From Vibrio chagasii (GTDB taxonomy: Bacteria; Pseudomonadota; Gammaproteobacteria; Enterobacterales; Vibrionaceae): a stretch of DNA of 64,000 nucleotides. Below, piece by piece: positions 37,578 through 46,997 of the stretch. The first letter of the stretch is position 1; each line of letters starts with the position of its first letter. Under the pieces are notes generated by a model that worked only from the letters and a program-made list of their open reading frames with translations, was not told the origin of the DNA and did not search any database. Where the stretch lies: contig NZ_AP025465.1 of NCBI RefSeq assembly GCF_024347355.1, positions 2,480,001 to 2,544,000 on the forward strand. Reading direction: 5' to 3'. Position numbers and translations under genes: made by a program.

Positions 37578-40394
37578 CTAGTTCTTTGGTAGGGTCAGAG
37601 CGTCATCTACTAACGCTTTTTGTTGTTTCAAGTGTACCGACATATAGCCTACAGCTGGTGATGCTGATGCAGGACGACCTGCGTATTGAATATCAGCGCC
37701 TACTGGGATAGCAGCTCGGAAGTTATGTTGGCTGCTGTACCAAGCACCTTGGTTCTGAGGCTCTTCTTGACACCAAACGTAATCAACGACATTTGTGTAT
37801 TGTGCAATTGCAGCGCGAACATCCTCGTAAGGGAATGGGTATAGCTGCTCAATACGAACAATAGCAACGTCGTCTTGCTCGTTCTTACGTCTTTGGTCAA
37901 GTAGGTCGAAGTAAACCTTACCTGAACAGAATACGACGCGTTTTACGTTCTCAGGAGCGATATCGTCAATCTCTGCGATAGCTGGTTGGAACGTACCGTC
38001 TGCTAGATCTTCTAGAGAAGACGTACACAGCGGGTGACGAAGCAATGACTTAGGTGACATTACAATCAGTGGACGACGCATTGGTCGAACAACCTGACGG
38101 CGAATCATGTGGTAAACCTGTGCTGGTGTTGAAGGAACAACAACCTGCATATTTTGTTCAGCACATAATTGAAGGTAACGCTCAAGACGTGCAGAAGAGT
38201 GCTCTGGACCTTGGCCTTCATAACCGTGAGGAAGCAGCATAGTCAAGCCACATAGACGTGCCCACTTTTGCTCACCTGACGAAATAAATTGGTCAATAAC
38301 AACTTGTGCACCGTTTGCGAAGTCACCAAATTGCGCTTCCCAAAGGGTTAGACCGCTTGGCTCTGCTGTTGCGTAGCCATACTCGAACGCTAGCACTGCT
38401 TCTTCAGACAATACTGAGTCAAATACTTGGAATGGACCCTGCTTATCATGAATGTTCGCAAGAGGAACATACGTGCTTGCGTCTGATTGGTTGTGCAGTA
38501 CTGAGTGACGGTGGAAGAAAGTACCACGGCCTGAATCTTGGCCAGAGATACGAATACGCTTGCCATCGTCAACAAGTGTTGCGTAAGCCAAAGTTTCAGC
38601 CATACCCCAATCGACTTGTTTCTCACCATTCACCATGGCAGTACGATCGTTGTACAGTTTATTAACTCGGCTTTGTAGCTTGTGGCTTTCTGGATATTGA
38701 CAGATCTTAGTACCAAGCTCTTTTAGACGCTCGATATCAACCTTGTTATCCCAGTCAATATTCCAGTCGTGACCTAGATAAGGAGACCAGTCTACAGAGT
38801 GAAGTGCCATTGGGCGCCACTCTTTAACCACAACTTCACCGTGATCAAGTGCGTCACGATATTCGTTAACCAGTTGAGTTGCCGTATCAATACCAAACTC
38901 ACCGCGCTCCATTAGCACGTCAGCGTAAAGCTTACGTGGTGTTGGGTGCTTCTTGATTTTTTGATACATCAAAGGCTGAGTTGCGTTCGGCTCATCGGCT
39001 TCGTTGTGACCGTGGCGACGGTAACAAACTAGGTCGATAACAACATCACGTTTGAAAGTATTACGGTAATCCAGTGCTAAGCGAGCAACAAAAGCAACCG
39101 CTTCTGGATCATCAGCATTAACGTGGAAAATCGGAGCCTGTACCATCTTAGCGATATCGGTACAGTACATCGTAGAGCGTGTGTCGCGAGGGTTAGACGT
39201 TGTAAAACCAACTTGGTTATTTACAACGATACGAACCGTACCACCTACGCAGAAACCACGAGCTTGAGACATGTTAAACGTCTCTTGCACAACACCCTGA
39301 CCAGCGATTGCTGAGTCACCGTGAATCGTGATTGGCAGTACACGGCTACCATCAGTATCACCCAGGCGATCTTGACGTGCACGTACTGAACCGATAACCA
39401 CTGGGTTTACGATTTCTAAGTGTGATGGGTTAAATGCTAGTGCTAAGTGAACGTTGCCACCTGGTGTCGCGAAATCCGCAGAGAAACCTTGGTGGTATTT
39501 AACATCACCAGTACCCCACGTTTCGTCGTGCTTACCCGCGAACTCGTCAAACAGGTCTTGCGGCTTTTTACCAAGCACGTTAACCAACATGTTTAGACGA
39601 CCACGGTGAGCCATACCAACAACGACTTCACGCATGCCTTGTCCACCAGCATGACGAATGATCTCTTTCGTCATTGGGATAAGTGCATCACCACCTTCCA
39701 ACGAGAAACGTTTCGCGCCTGGGAATTTCGCACCAAGATAGCGCTCAAGACCTTCAGCAGCGGTTAGCTCTTCTAGGAAAGCTTGCTTTTCTTCTTTGTT
39801 GAAAGAGGGTTGACCAGACACAGACTCTAAACGTTGTTGAATCCAACGTTTTTGCTCTGTATTAGTCATGTGCATGTATTCAGCACCAATTGAACCACAA
39901 TAGGTTTGCTTTAGAGATTTGTGTAAATCTTTAAGCACCATCGTCTCTTGGCCAATCGCGTAAGAGCCGACGTTAAACGTCTCATTGAGGTCTTCTTCGG
40001 TAAGAGTGTGGAAAGAAGGGTCCAGTTCATCAACTGTCGCTCTCTTCCATAAACCTAGGGGGTCTAGATTTGCTGCTTGATGCCCTCGGAATCGATAAGC
40101 ATTAATCAGTTGCAGAACTTTTACTTGTTTCGCATCGACATCTGGATCACTAACTTGGACACTGTAATGCTTTGTTTCTTGAGCGAGTCGACGGAAGTAT
40201 TCACGAACACGAGAGTGTGGTTGTTCCACCGCTTCTGAAGCTTGCACAGGCAATTCTTCAAAAACACTTCTCCATTCGTCACTTACCGAATCGGGGTCAC
40301 TTAGATACAGTTCATAGAGTTCTTCTACGTACGTTGCATTGGCGCCAGCCAAGTGTGAAGACTCGAGCCATGCCTTCATCACGCCGTTGTGCAT
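37578..40394 (-). CDS. sucA: 2-oxoglutarate dehydrogenase E1
   Basis: This 938-residue thiamine-diphosphate enzyme decarboxylates 2-oxoglutarate and passes the succinyl group to SucB. The N-terminus MKAWLESSHLAGANATYVEE is the family segment that binds E2/E3. HRGRLNMLVNVLGKKP near residue 260, GDSAIAGQGVVQETFNMSQ near 360 and VVNNQVGFTTSNPRDTRS carry the ThDP-binding region. The C-terminal half holds the second ThDP face (FEYGYATAEPSGLTLWEAQF). ATG 40394 has AAGGGA upstream. Confidence 0.98.
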   Translation of the reverse strand: MHNGVMKAWLESSHLAGANATYVEELYELYLSDPDSVSDEWRSVFEELPVQASEAVEQPHSRVREYFRRLAQETKHYSVQVSDPDVDAKQVKVLQLINAYRFRGHQAANLDPLGLWKRATVDELDPSFHTLTEEDLNETFNVGSYAIGQETMVLKDLHKSLKQTYCGSIGAEYMHMTNTEQKRWIQQRLESVSGQPSFNKEEKQAFLEELTAAEGLERYLGAKFPGAKRFSLEGGDALIPMTKEIIRHAGGQGMREVVVGMAHRGRLNMLVNVLGKKPQDLFDEFAGKHDETWGTGDVKYHQGFSADFATPGGNVHLALAFNPSHLEIVNPVVIGSVRARQDRLGDTDGSRVLPITIHGDSAIAGQGVVQETFNMSQARGFCVGGTVRIVVNNQVGFTTSNPRDTRSTMYCTDIAKMVQAPIFHVNADDPEAVAFVARLALDYRNTFKRDVVIDLVCYRRHGHNEADEPNATQPLMYQKIKKHPTPRKLYADVLMERGEFGIDTATQLVNEYRDALDHGEVVVKEWRPMALHSVDWSPYLGHDWNIDWDNKVDIERLKELGTKICQYPESHKLQSRVNKLYNDRTAMVNGEKQVDWGMAETLAYATLVDDGKRIRISGQDSGRGTFFHRHSVLHNQSDASTYVPLANIHDKQGPFQVFDSVLSEEAVLAFEYGYATAEPSGLTLWEAQFGDFANGAQVVIDQFISSGEQKWARLCGLTMLLPHGYEGQGPEHSSARLERYLQLCAEQNMQVVVPSTPAQVYHMIRRQVVRPMRRPLIVMSPKSLLRHPLCTSSLEDLADGTFQPAIAEIDDIAPENVKRVVFCSGKVYFDLLDQRRKNEQDDVAIVRIEQLYPFPYEDVRAAIAQYTNVVDYVWCQEEPQNQGAWYSSQHNFRAAIPVGADIQYAGRPASASPAVGYMSVHLKQQKALVDDALTLPKN

Positions 40395-40452
40395 ATTTTC
40401 CCTTAACCAGTAGTTTTCACGTTTGCTGCGGTCTATGCCGAGCTATTAAAAG

Positions 40453-40486
40453 GCCGCCCCAAAACTTCTAGGGCGGCAATTTTTTT
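40453..40486. terminator. GC hairpin between sdhB and sucA
   Basis: GCCGCCC pairs with GGGCGGC. The long T run (eight T's) is on the plus strand after the hairpin. On the minus strand, the direction of the operon, only CTTTTAAT follows. It may act as a partial terminator that lowers suc relative to sdh expression. Confidence 0.5.
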
Positions 40487-40492
40487 TATAAC

Positions 40493-41206
40493 TTAAACCG
40501 AACGATTCACTAACATGGTCTTGATGTGACCAATCGCTTTCGTCGGATTTAATCCCTTAGGACAAACACTTACACAATTCATGATGCCATGGCAACGAAA
40601 AACGCTAAATGCATCATCAAGATCAGACAAACGTTCATCTGTTGCAGTATCTCGGCTGTCAATTAGCCAACGGTACGCGGCAAGTAGGCCTGCTGGTCCG
40701 ATGAACTTGTCAGGGTTCCACCAGAACGATGGGCATGACGTTGTACAACATGCACACATGATACATTCGTACAGTCCATCTAAATGAGCACGCTCATCAG
40801 GGCTTTGTAAGTTTTCACGTGCCGGTGGTGTGTTACCATCAGACACTAAGAATGGTTTTACTTTTTCGTAGTTATCATAGAACTGAGTCATATCAACAAT
40901 CAGGTCACGAATAACAGGTAGACCCGGCAGTGGGCGAACAATAATTTTATCCTTGCTACTAAGAGTTGACAGTGGCGTGATACACGCAAGGCCGTTTTTA
41001 CCGTTCATATTTAGGCCGTCTGAACCACATACACCTTCGCGGCATGAGCGACGGAAAGCGATGGTCGGATCCTGCTCTTTCAATAGAATGAGCGCATCCA
41101 GAAGCATCATGTCTGAGCCTTCTTCCACCTCTAGTGTGTAATCCTGCATGTAAGGCTTCGAATCGACGTCTGGATTGTAACGATACAAAGAGAAAGTCAA
41201 TTTCAT
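40493..41206 (-). CDS. sdhB: Succinate dehydrogenase iron-sulfur subunit
   Basis: This protein carries electrons from FAD in SdhA to quinone. The 237 residues from ATG 41206 match E. coli length. The 2Fe-2S ligands are in FRRSCREGVCGSDGLNMNGK near residue 55, and the 4Fe-4S and 3Fe-4S ligands are in CIMCACCTTSCPS near 150 and CHGIMNCVSVCPKG near 205. The earlier ATG at 41212 sits too near the GGAG site, which serves 41206. It lies seven to twelve bases after sdhA. Confidence 0.97.
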   Translation of the reverse strand: MKLTFSLYRYNPDVDSKPYMQDYTLEVEEGSDMMLLDALILLKEQDPTIAFRRSCREGVCGSDGLNMNGKNGLACITPLSTLSSKDKIIVRPLPGLPVIRDLIVDMTQFYDNYEKVKPFLVSDGNTPPARENLQSPDERAHLDGLYECIMCACCTTSCPSFWWNPDKFIGPAGLLAAYRWLIDSRDTATDERLSDLDDAFSVFRCHGIMNCVSVCPKGLNPTKAIGHIKTMLVNRSV

Positions 41207-41218
41207 GGTCATGTCTCC

Positions 41219-42985
41219 TTAGTACGTGCGTGCTTTTGGTGGGAATGCTTCACGATGGATAGGCTCCATGTTTACACCTCGTTTGCTCATACTCTCTGAC
41301 TCAGGGTTGTAGAGAGAGTGGCACAGCCACTGTTCATCATCACGATCGGGGAAGTCAAAACGAGCATGTGCACCACGACTTTCTGTGCGGTAATTAGCCG
41401 CAAATGCTGTTGCAAAAGCCGTTTCCATCAAGTTATCAAGCTCAAGACATTCGACGCGCTGGGTATTGAACTCCGTAGACTTATCAGACAAATGTGCATT
41501 TTTCAGACGCTCACGAATCGCTTTAAGCTCTTCTAAGCCCTCAGCCATTGCTTTGCCTTCACGGAATACAGAGAAGTTGTTCTGCATACATTGCTGTAGG
41601 TCTTTACGGATTTGCGCTGGATCTTCACCGTCTGTGCTGTTTTCCCAACGGTTGTAGCGCTCTAGAGAACGAGCGATATCTTCTTCCGTTGCTGGCTTCG
41701 CATCCGCTTGCTTCTTCAGTGTCTCACCTAGGTGTAGACCTGTCGCACGACCGAATACAACCAAGTCAAGCAGTGAGTTACCACCTAAACGGTTAGCACC
41801 GTGTACGGATACTGAAGCAATCTCACCACAAGCGAATAGACCTTGTACCTCTACATCGCTACCATCTGTACCCTGCTTAATCGCTTGGCCGGAAACTTGT
41901 GTTGGTACACCACCCATCATGTAATGACATGTTGGGATCACTGGGATCGGCTCTTTTACTGGATCAACGTGTGCGAATGTACGAGACAGTTCACATACAC
42001 CAGGTAGACGAGACTCCAGTGTTTCTTTACCTAGGTGGTCCAGTTTCAGTTTAATGTGTGGACCCCAAGGGCCGTCACAACCACGGCCTTCACGGATTTC
42101 TACCATCATTGAACGAGCAACAACGTCACGACCCGCTAAGTCTTTCGCGTTTGGAGCGTAACGCTCCATAAAACGTTCGCCATCTTTGTTAAGGAGATAG
42201 CCGCCTTCACCACGGCAACCCTCTGTTACAAGCGTCCCCGCACCGGCAATACCCGTTGGGTGGAACTGCCACATTTCGATGTCTTGCATAGGCACGCCGG
42301 CACGAATCGCCATACCCACACCGTCACCAGTATTGATGTGTGCGTTAGTTGTTGATGCGTAGATACGACCAGCACCACCAGTTGCTAGGACTGTTGCTTT
42401 TGCTTTAAAGTAGCATACTTCGCCTGTTTCCATGCAAAGTGCTGTTGTACCAAGAATGGCACCGTCTTCATTCTTCACAAGATCAAGCGCGTACCACTCA
42501 GAGAACACGGTTGTTTTGTGTTTGATGTTTTGTTGGTAAAGCGTGTGTAGCAATGCGTGACCAGTACGGTCAGCTGCTGCAGCGGTACGAGCCGCTTGCT
42601 CACCACCAAAGTTTTTCGATTGGCCACCAAAAGGACGTTGGTAAATGGTGCCGTTGTCGAAACGAGAAAATGGAAGACCCATTTTTTCTAGTTCAATAAC
42701 TGATTCTGGGCCATTTTTACACATGTATTCGATAGCATCTTGGTCACCGATGTAATCAGAACCTTTTACTGTGTCGTACATGTGTTGTTCCCAGTGATCT
42801 TCGTGCGCATTACCTAGCGCAACCGTAATACCACCTTGAGCAGATACGGTATGAGAACGAGTTGGGAAAACTTTAGAAAGCAATGCACATGATAGGCCTT
42901 GCTCTGAAATTTGCAGTGCGGCACGCATACCAGCACCACCAGCGCCGATAACTACGGCATCAAACTCACGAACAGGAATAGTCAC
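41219..42985 (-). CDS. sdhA: Succinate dehydrogenase flavoprotein subunit
   Basis: SdhA oxidises succinate to fumarate with covalent FAD. The 588 residues begin with FAD-binding [19 protein letters not shown] near residue 12. The histidine that binds FAD is in [13 protein letters not shown] near residue 45. Catalytic-site blocks are [20 protein letters not shown] near 242 and [10 protein letters not shown] near 350, and [13 protein letters not shown] is near 395. The start abuts the sdhD stop. Confidence 0.98.
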   Translation of the reverse strand: MTIPVREFDAVVIGAGGAGMRAALQISEQGLSCALLSKVFPTRSHTVSAQGGITVALGNAHEDHWEQHMYDTVKGSDYIGDQDAIEYMCKNGPESVIELEKMGLPFSRFDNGTIYQRPFGGQSKNFGGEQAARTAAAADRTGHALLHTLYQQNIKHKTTVFSEWYALDLVKNEDGAILGTTALCMETGEVCYFKAKATVLATGGAGRIYASTTNAHINTGDGVGMAIRAGVPMQDIEMWQFHPTGIAGAGTLVTEGCRGEGGYLLNKDGERFMERYAPNAKDLAGRDVVARSMMVEIREGRGCDGPWGPHIKLKLDHLGKETLESRLPGVCELSRTFAHVDPVKEPIPVIPTCHYMMGGVPTQVSGQAIKQGTDGSDVEVQGLFACGEIASVSVHGANRLGGNSLLDLVVFGRATGLHLGETLKKQADAKPATEEDIARSLERYNRWENSTDGEDPAQIRKDLQQCMQNNFSVFREGKAMAEGLEELKAIRERLKNAHLSDKSTEFNTQRVECLELDNLMETAFATAFAANYRTESRGAHARFDFPDRDDEQWLCHSLYNPESESMSKRGVNMEPIHREAFPPKARTY

Positions 42986-43330
42986 TTACGCACCCCACAA
43001 AATAAATAGACCAGAGAAGAAATATCCAAGAAGAACCGCAACTACACCTACTTGAAGGCCAACACGCAGTTTAGCGCACTTGATGTAGTCGGTTAGCACT
43101 TGCCACAAACCGATCCAAGCGTGAACAAGAACCGAAGTAAGCGCTAACATGGTAAATACTTTAGTGAAGGTTCCACCAAAGAACTGAGTCCATGATACGT
43201 AAGAGATATCGGTGAAGGCACAAAAGCTCACCAAATAAATTGTATATAGCGTCATAATGATTGCAGTTGCACGAATCAATAAGAAATCGTGAACGCCATT
43301 ACGGCCAAATGTCGAAACGTTGTTTACCAT
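42986..43330 (-). CDS. sdhD: Succinate dehydrogenase membrane anchor
   Basis: This is a 114-residue membrane subunit with three hydrophobic segments. It carries haem b and quinone-site residues together with SdhC. It starts MVNNVSTFGRNGVHDFLLIR, the typical SdhD opening, and contains SVLVHAWIGLWQVLTDYIK with the haem-ligand histidine near residue 70. The start overlaps sdhC by seven bases. Confidence 0.95.
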   Translation of the reverse strand: MVNNVSTFGRNGVHDFLLIRATAIIMTLYTIYLVSFCAFTDISYVSWTQFFGGTFTKVFTMLALTSVLVHAWIGLWQVLTDYIKCAKLRVGLQVGVVAVLLGYFFSGLFILWGA

Positions 43331-43716
43331 ACTAAGATCCCCGCTAGTAGAGACAATACCGCTGTCGCTGCGAATGCAACCTTAGCGCTCTTCGCGCCAG
43401 ATTCCAGCTCTTCAAAGTGACCTAAGTCCATAAGAAGGTGACGAATACCACCAGCAATGTGGTAAGCCAAAGCGGTTAAAATGCCCCACAGAATAAACTT
43501 CACGAAGAAACCGTCGACAATGTCGCTAGCTTCCATAAAGCCTACTGGGGATGAGAGGGAAATGGATAGTAACCAAAGCAAAATTCCAATCGCAACAAAA
43601 GTAATCACCCCAGACACACGGTGTAGGATGGAAGCTATTGCAGTGATCGGAAAGTGGATGGTCTGTAAATCTAAATTAACAGGTCTTGTCTTTCTTTCTT
43701 TCACGGGCTTGCTCAC
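43324..43716 (-). CDS. sdhC: Succinate dehydrogenase cytochrome b556 subunit
   Basis: This is a 130-residue membrane subunit with three hydrophobic segments. It has RPVNLDLQTIHFPITAIASI with the conserved HRVSGVITF following, and YHIAGGIRHLLMDLGHFEE near residue 85, whose histidine is the haem ligand. It is the first gene of the sdh-suc run and is divergent from gltA. Confidence 0.96.
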   Translation of the reverse strand: MSKPVKERKTRPVNLDLQTIHFPITAIASILHRVSGVITFVAIGILLWLLSISLSSPVGFMEASDIVDGFFVKFILWGILTALAYHIAGGIRHLLMDLGHFEELESGAKSAKVAFAATAVLSLLAGILVW

Positions 43717-44133
43717 TCAGCTCCATTGAGCATTATGGTCATTAAATAACCTTATGATATTGTTATGGACAAAATTTGATCGCAAACCTTCAAAATTTAA
43801 CATTAACTTAACAAATAACTGAAGTTGAGCCTTAGATAATTGTAAAAAAATTGTTAACGGCACGGTTAAGATAGACACCTCACATTTCTTCTTAGCCTTG
43901 CATTTATAAGCTTTTAACCAAATTTTTCATCGCCACTATACGGCTCGCAACATTCTAATACAATTGACGCAACAAATAATGCTACACAGACCAGATTTTT
44001 AACGAATTTAATGTGAAAAATACTAACAAGTGCACACAAAGCTGCAGAAAAATTGACTTTCCCACGTAAGACCAGTAAAAAAATGGCTCATAAACATCCT
44101 GGACGGATTAAATAATAAACAAAGGAGATTGTT
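43717..44133. other. Divergent promoter region of sdhC and gltA
   Basis: These 417 bases are AT rich with no gene. They hold an ArcA-like direct repeat at 43797-43813 and a further GTTAA pair near 43852-43870. AAGGAG is present seven bases before the gltA start. No other site is called. Confidence 0.6.
43797..43813 (-). promoter_or_regulatory. ArcA-like site in the sdhC promoter region
   Basis: On the minus strand TGTTAAGTTAATGTTAA holds two TGTTAA direct repeats with an 11-base start-to-start distance, the spacing of ArcA boxes. It lies about 80 bases before sdhC. ArcA represses sdh under low oxygen in E. coli. This is a motif match. Confidence 0.5.
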
Positions 44134-45423
44134 ATGGCGGATAAGAAAGCTACCCTTCACATTGAAGGTCAAGCGCCAATCGAGCTGCCGATTACAGAAG
44201 GTGTACTAGGTACTCCAGTGATCGATGTTCGTACACTAGGATCTAATGGTTTTTTCACTTTTGACCCTGGTTTTCTTGCCACTGCATCTTGTGAGTCTCA
44301 AATCACTTTTATTGACGGTGGTAAAGGTATCCTTTTACACCGTGGTTATCCAATTGACCAACTTGCCAATAACGCTGATTACTTAGAAGTATGTTACATA
44401 CTTCTTTACGGTGAAGCCCCATCTCGAGCTGAATACGAAAAGTTCAAGACTACCGTGACACGTCACACTATGGTACACGAGCAAATTGCTAGTTTCTTCC
44501 ACGGCTTCCGTCGTGATGCTCACCCCATGGCTGTAATGTGTGGTGTAGTAGGCGCTCTAGCAGCGTTCTACCACGACTCACTTGATATCAACAACGATAC
44601 ACACCGTGAAATTGCGGCTTACCGTCTAATTTCAAAAATGCCAACACTGGCAGCAATGTGTTACAAATATTCTATTGGTCAGCCGTTTATCTACCCACGC
44701 AACGACCTAAGCTACGCTGAAAACTTCCTACACATGATGTTTGCAAACCCATGTGAAGAGTACGAAGTAAACCCTATCGTAGCTCGTGCAATGGATAAGA
44801 TTTTCACCCTACACGCAGACCACGAACAAAACGCTTCTACATCTACAGTACGTTTATCTGGTTCATCTGGTGCTAACCCGTTTGCTTGTATCGCAGCAGG
44901 TATCGCGTCACTTTGGGGCCCAGCTCACGGTGGTGCAAACGAAGCATGTCTACGTATGCTTGAAGAGATCGGTAGCGTAGATAACATTGAAGAGTATGTT
45001 GCAAAAGCGAAAGACAAAGATGACCCATTCCGTTTGATGGGCTTCGGTCACCGCGTTTACAAGAACTACGATCCACGTGCAACAGTAATGCGCGAAGCGT
45101 GTCACGAAGTACTTAAAGAGCTAAACATCCAAGATCCACTACTTGACGTAGCAATGGAACTTGAGCGTATCGCTCTTTCTGATGAATACTTTGTGTCTAA
45201 GAAGCTATACCCGAACGTAGACTTCTACTCAGGTATCATTCTGAAAGCTATCGGCATTCCAGTGTCTATGTTTACAGTAATCTTCGCGATGTCTCGTACT
45301 ATCGGTTGGATTGCACACTGGAACGAAATGCACAGCGACCCAACAAACCGTATCGGTCGTCCTCGTCAACTATACACTGGTGAAGAGCAACGTGACTTTA
45401 AAGCACTTCACGAACGTGAATAA
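44134..45423 (+). CDS. gltA: Citrate synthase (type II)
   Basis: It condenses acetyl-CoA and oxaloacetate to citrate. The 429 residues fit the Gram-negative hexameric type (E. coli 427). Catalytic histidines are in [13 protein letters not shown] near residue 267 and [15 protein letters not shown] near residue 308, and the catalytic Asp is in [16 protein letters not shown] near 364. The start is ATG 44134 with AAGGAG. It is divergent from sdhC and followed by a strong terminator. Confidence 0.98.
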   Translation: MADKKATLHIEGQAPIELPITEGVLGTPVIDVRTLGSNGFFTFDPGFLATASCESQITFIDGGKGILLHRGYPIDQLANNADYLEVCYILLYGEAPSRAEYEKFKTTVTRHTMVHEQIASFFHGFRRDAHPMAVMCGVVGALAAFYHDSLDINNDTHREIAAYRLISKMPTLAAMCYKYSIGQPFIYPRNDLSYAENFLHMMFANPCEEYEVNPIVARAMDKIFTLHADHEQNASTSTVRLSGSSGANPFACIAAGIASLWGPAHGGANEACLRMLEEIGSVDNIEEYVAKAKDKDDPFRLMGFGHRVYKNYDPRATVMREACHEVLKELNIQDPLLDVAMELERIALSDEYFVSKKLYPNVDFYSGIILKAIGIPVSMFTVIFAMSRTIGWIAHWNEMHSDPTNRIGRPRQLYTGEEQRDFKALHERE

Positions 45424-45445
45424 TTGCGATTAAAGTACAATTGTT

Positions 45446-45476
45446 AAAAGGGTTGATGTGAAAGCATCAACCCTTT
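45446..45476 (+). terminator. gltA terminator
   Basis: AAAAGGGTTGATG pairs with CATCAACCCTTTT. It uses the same GGTTGATGTGAAAGCATCAACC hairpin as the pgm terminator on the other strand. Confidence 0.93.
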
Positions 45477-45498
45477 TCTTTTATATGCTCGCAACTCT

Positions 45499-45522
45499 GT
45501 CATCCTCAAGAACGAGGAACGT
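45499..45522. repeat. Left half of a REP-like repeat split by an IS
   Basis: TGTCATCCTCAAGAACGAGG is cut by the IS1111-type element. The other half (TTGAGCGAGTTGAGGATCTC) is at 46876-46895. Joined, CCTCAA and TTGAGG form a palindromic repeat like those at 20001 and 23067. Confidence 0.65.
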
Positions 45523-45535
45523 ATATGGACTCCCC

Positions 45536-45774
45536 TAGTATTGCAAGGAAACGAGTAAAGGTATGCAAGTGCACGTATATTCGGTTTCTGTATGGGGAGC
45601 TACCCCGAACCTCTATGGCTTAATCCACTCAGCAAAAGTTCTTATCGAGCGTGTGGTGTATTATCACCTTCGTCCCTCTCAGAGTTTCTTTTGCTTGCTA
45701 TGCTTACTCTTTACCATAATTTACTTGCTTACATGGGGGGATTGATGTCTCCCTTAACCTTATAAAATCAACTG
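45536..45774 (-). ncRNA. Presumed bridge-RNA region of the IS1111-type element
   Basis: IS110-family recombinases use an element-encoded bridge RNA to pick donor and target DNA. In the IS1111 group it is encoded downstream of the recombinase. Here the 239 bases after the recombinase stop have no gene, are longer than needed, and contain the pairing GGGGAGCTACCCC near 45594. The exact RNA ends and the guide loops are not defined from sequence, so this is an inference from family and position. Confidence 0.4.
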
Positions 45775-46800
45775 TTAAGCGATTAACGTCTCATTATAAG
45801 ATTGATTGCTTTTCAGCATGGCACAAGCCATTCTGATCGTTTTGTTCGCAAGGGCGACAACCACTTGGTTAAACGACTTTCTTTCTAATAAGTTTCGTAT
45901 CCAGCAACTTAAGCGATCTTCTTTATCTCGGATATTCGCTACCACCGCTCTTGCTCCATGAACGACAAGAGAGCGTAAGGTTTTATCACCTGATTTACTT
46001 ATTCCGTGGTTTTTGTTCTTACCACCACTGCCAGTATGAGCCGGAACTAAACCTAAGCTCGCACTAGCTCCTCGACCATTTCTATAGGCCGAAGCGTCAC
46101 CCAGACGGGAAAAAATGGCACTTGCAATCACCCAACGTACACCTCGTAAAGTGATTAATAACTGGCAAGCGGGTATTTGCTTTGCAAAGTCTATAAGTTG
46201 CGATTCAACTCTCTCGATAGGCTCATCAAGATTTAGTAGCTGAGCATGTAATTCTCGGAGAACGAATCGAGTTGTCGGTGTTAATTCATTCTCCATATCT
46301 TCGATAACGAAAGGGAGTAGTTCTCGCAGTTTATTGGCTCCTTGTGGGAAGGTAATGCCACATTCCGCTGCATAGCCACGGATACGTAGACTTACTGCCG
46401 TGCGTTGTTTTATATAGCTTTGTCTTAAACTCAGCAGCATTGCGATATCTTGCTGCTCCGGTGTTTTTACAGGTACAGCATGAATATCGGAGCGTAAGGA
46501 AGCTTCGTAAATCGCGATAGCATCATTAGCATCGTTCTTATTACCACTGCGATACGGCTTCACTTTTTGGGGAGGTATCATTTTGACGGTATGACCACGG
46601 CTTTGAAACGTTCGTCCCCAATAATGAGATGCTGCACAGGCCTCTATGCAAATGGTTGCGTCAGGGTGTTGGCTGATGACCGTTAGCATTTTCTTTTTAG
46701 ACATAGCTTGGTTCAACTTACGCTTGCCATGGCGGTTAAATACCGCGACTTGAAAGACGGATTTGGCTAAATCAATCGAGATTGTGTTAAATTTATTCAT
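45775..46800 (-). CDS. IS110-family (IS1111-type) recombinase
   Basis: This is a 341-residue DEDD recombinase. The acidic residues are visible at Asp10 (ISIDLAKSVFQVAVF), Glu53 (ICIEACAASHYW) and Asp90/Asp93 (GNKNDANDAIAIYEA). The C-terminal Tnp_20 domain runs from about residue 205 and includes ASASLGLVPAHTGSGGK and KNHGISKSGDKTLRSLVVHG, where the catalytic serine of the family is expected. ATG 46800 has AGGAG eight bases upstream. No stop or frameshift is seen, so the element may be active. Confidence 0.95.
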   Translation of the reverse strand: MNKFNTISIDLAKSVFQVAVFNRHGKRKLNQAMSKKKMLTVISQHPDATICIEACAASHYWGRTFQSRGHTVKMIPPQKVKPYRSGNKNDANDAIAIYEASLRSDIHAVPVKTPEQQDIAMLLSLRQSYIKQRTAVSLRIRGYAAECGITFPQGANKLRELLPFVIEDMENELTPTTRFVLRELHAQLLNLDEPIERVESQLIDFAKQIPACQLLITLRGVRWVIASAIFSRLGDASAYRNGRGASASLGLVPAHTGSGGKNKNHGISKSGDKTLRSLVVHGARAVVANIRDKEDRLSCWIRNLLERKSFNQVVVALANKTIRMACAMLKSNQSYNETLIA

Positions 46801-46875
46801 GGTATGGGCTCCTGTTTTTGGTTCGCACCTGTAACTTTAGCTGACGCTGTCAGTTGAGGTGGGGAGTCCATACCA

Positions 46876-46959
46876 TTGAGCGAGTTGAGGATCTCATTCA
46901 ACGAGTAGATAGCCCAAAGAGATTCCCTACTCCCTCCTTCGTCAGTCTAGGGAATGACG
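46876..46959. repeat. Right half of the split repeat and a second REP-like arm
   Basis: 46876-46895 completes the repeat split by the IS. At 46919-46959 an intact arm follows (GAGATTCCCTACTCCCTCC to TAGGGAATGACG), close to the arms at 20001 and 23067. Confidence 0.7.
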
Positions 46960-46997
46960 AATGCTATTTACTCGTCCCCCTCATATCGCATCTGCTC

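Larger units (their letters stand above)
45524..46872 (-). mobile_element. IS110-family element, IS1111 group, with 12-base inverted repeats
   Basis: The element is bounded by the perfect 12-base inverted repeats TATGGACTCCCC (45524-45535) and GGGGAGTCCATA (46861-46872), about 1.35 kb. Subterminal repeats containing ATGGACTCC are a mark of the IS1111 group. The only gene is the DEDD recombinase at 45775-46800. A third related stretch GGTATGGGCTCC lies at 46801-46812. No target duplication is seen, as expected for this family. A few bases beyond the repeats may also belong to the element. It lies inside a palindromic intergenic repeat between gltA and the Nif3-like gene. Confidence 0.9.

Noticed and set aside
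45563..45745. 60-codon frame inside the IS1111-type element
   Set aside because: It lies in the region expected to encode the bridge RNA, and the translation is of low quality with no initiation site.
45536..45774. Guide loops of the bridge RNA (for example GTTCTT opposite AAGAAC of the target)
   Set aside because: Six-base matches are expected by chance, and I cannot fold the RNA or define its ends here.
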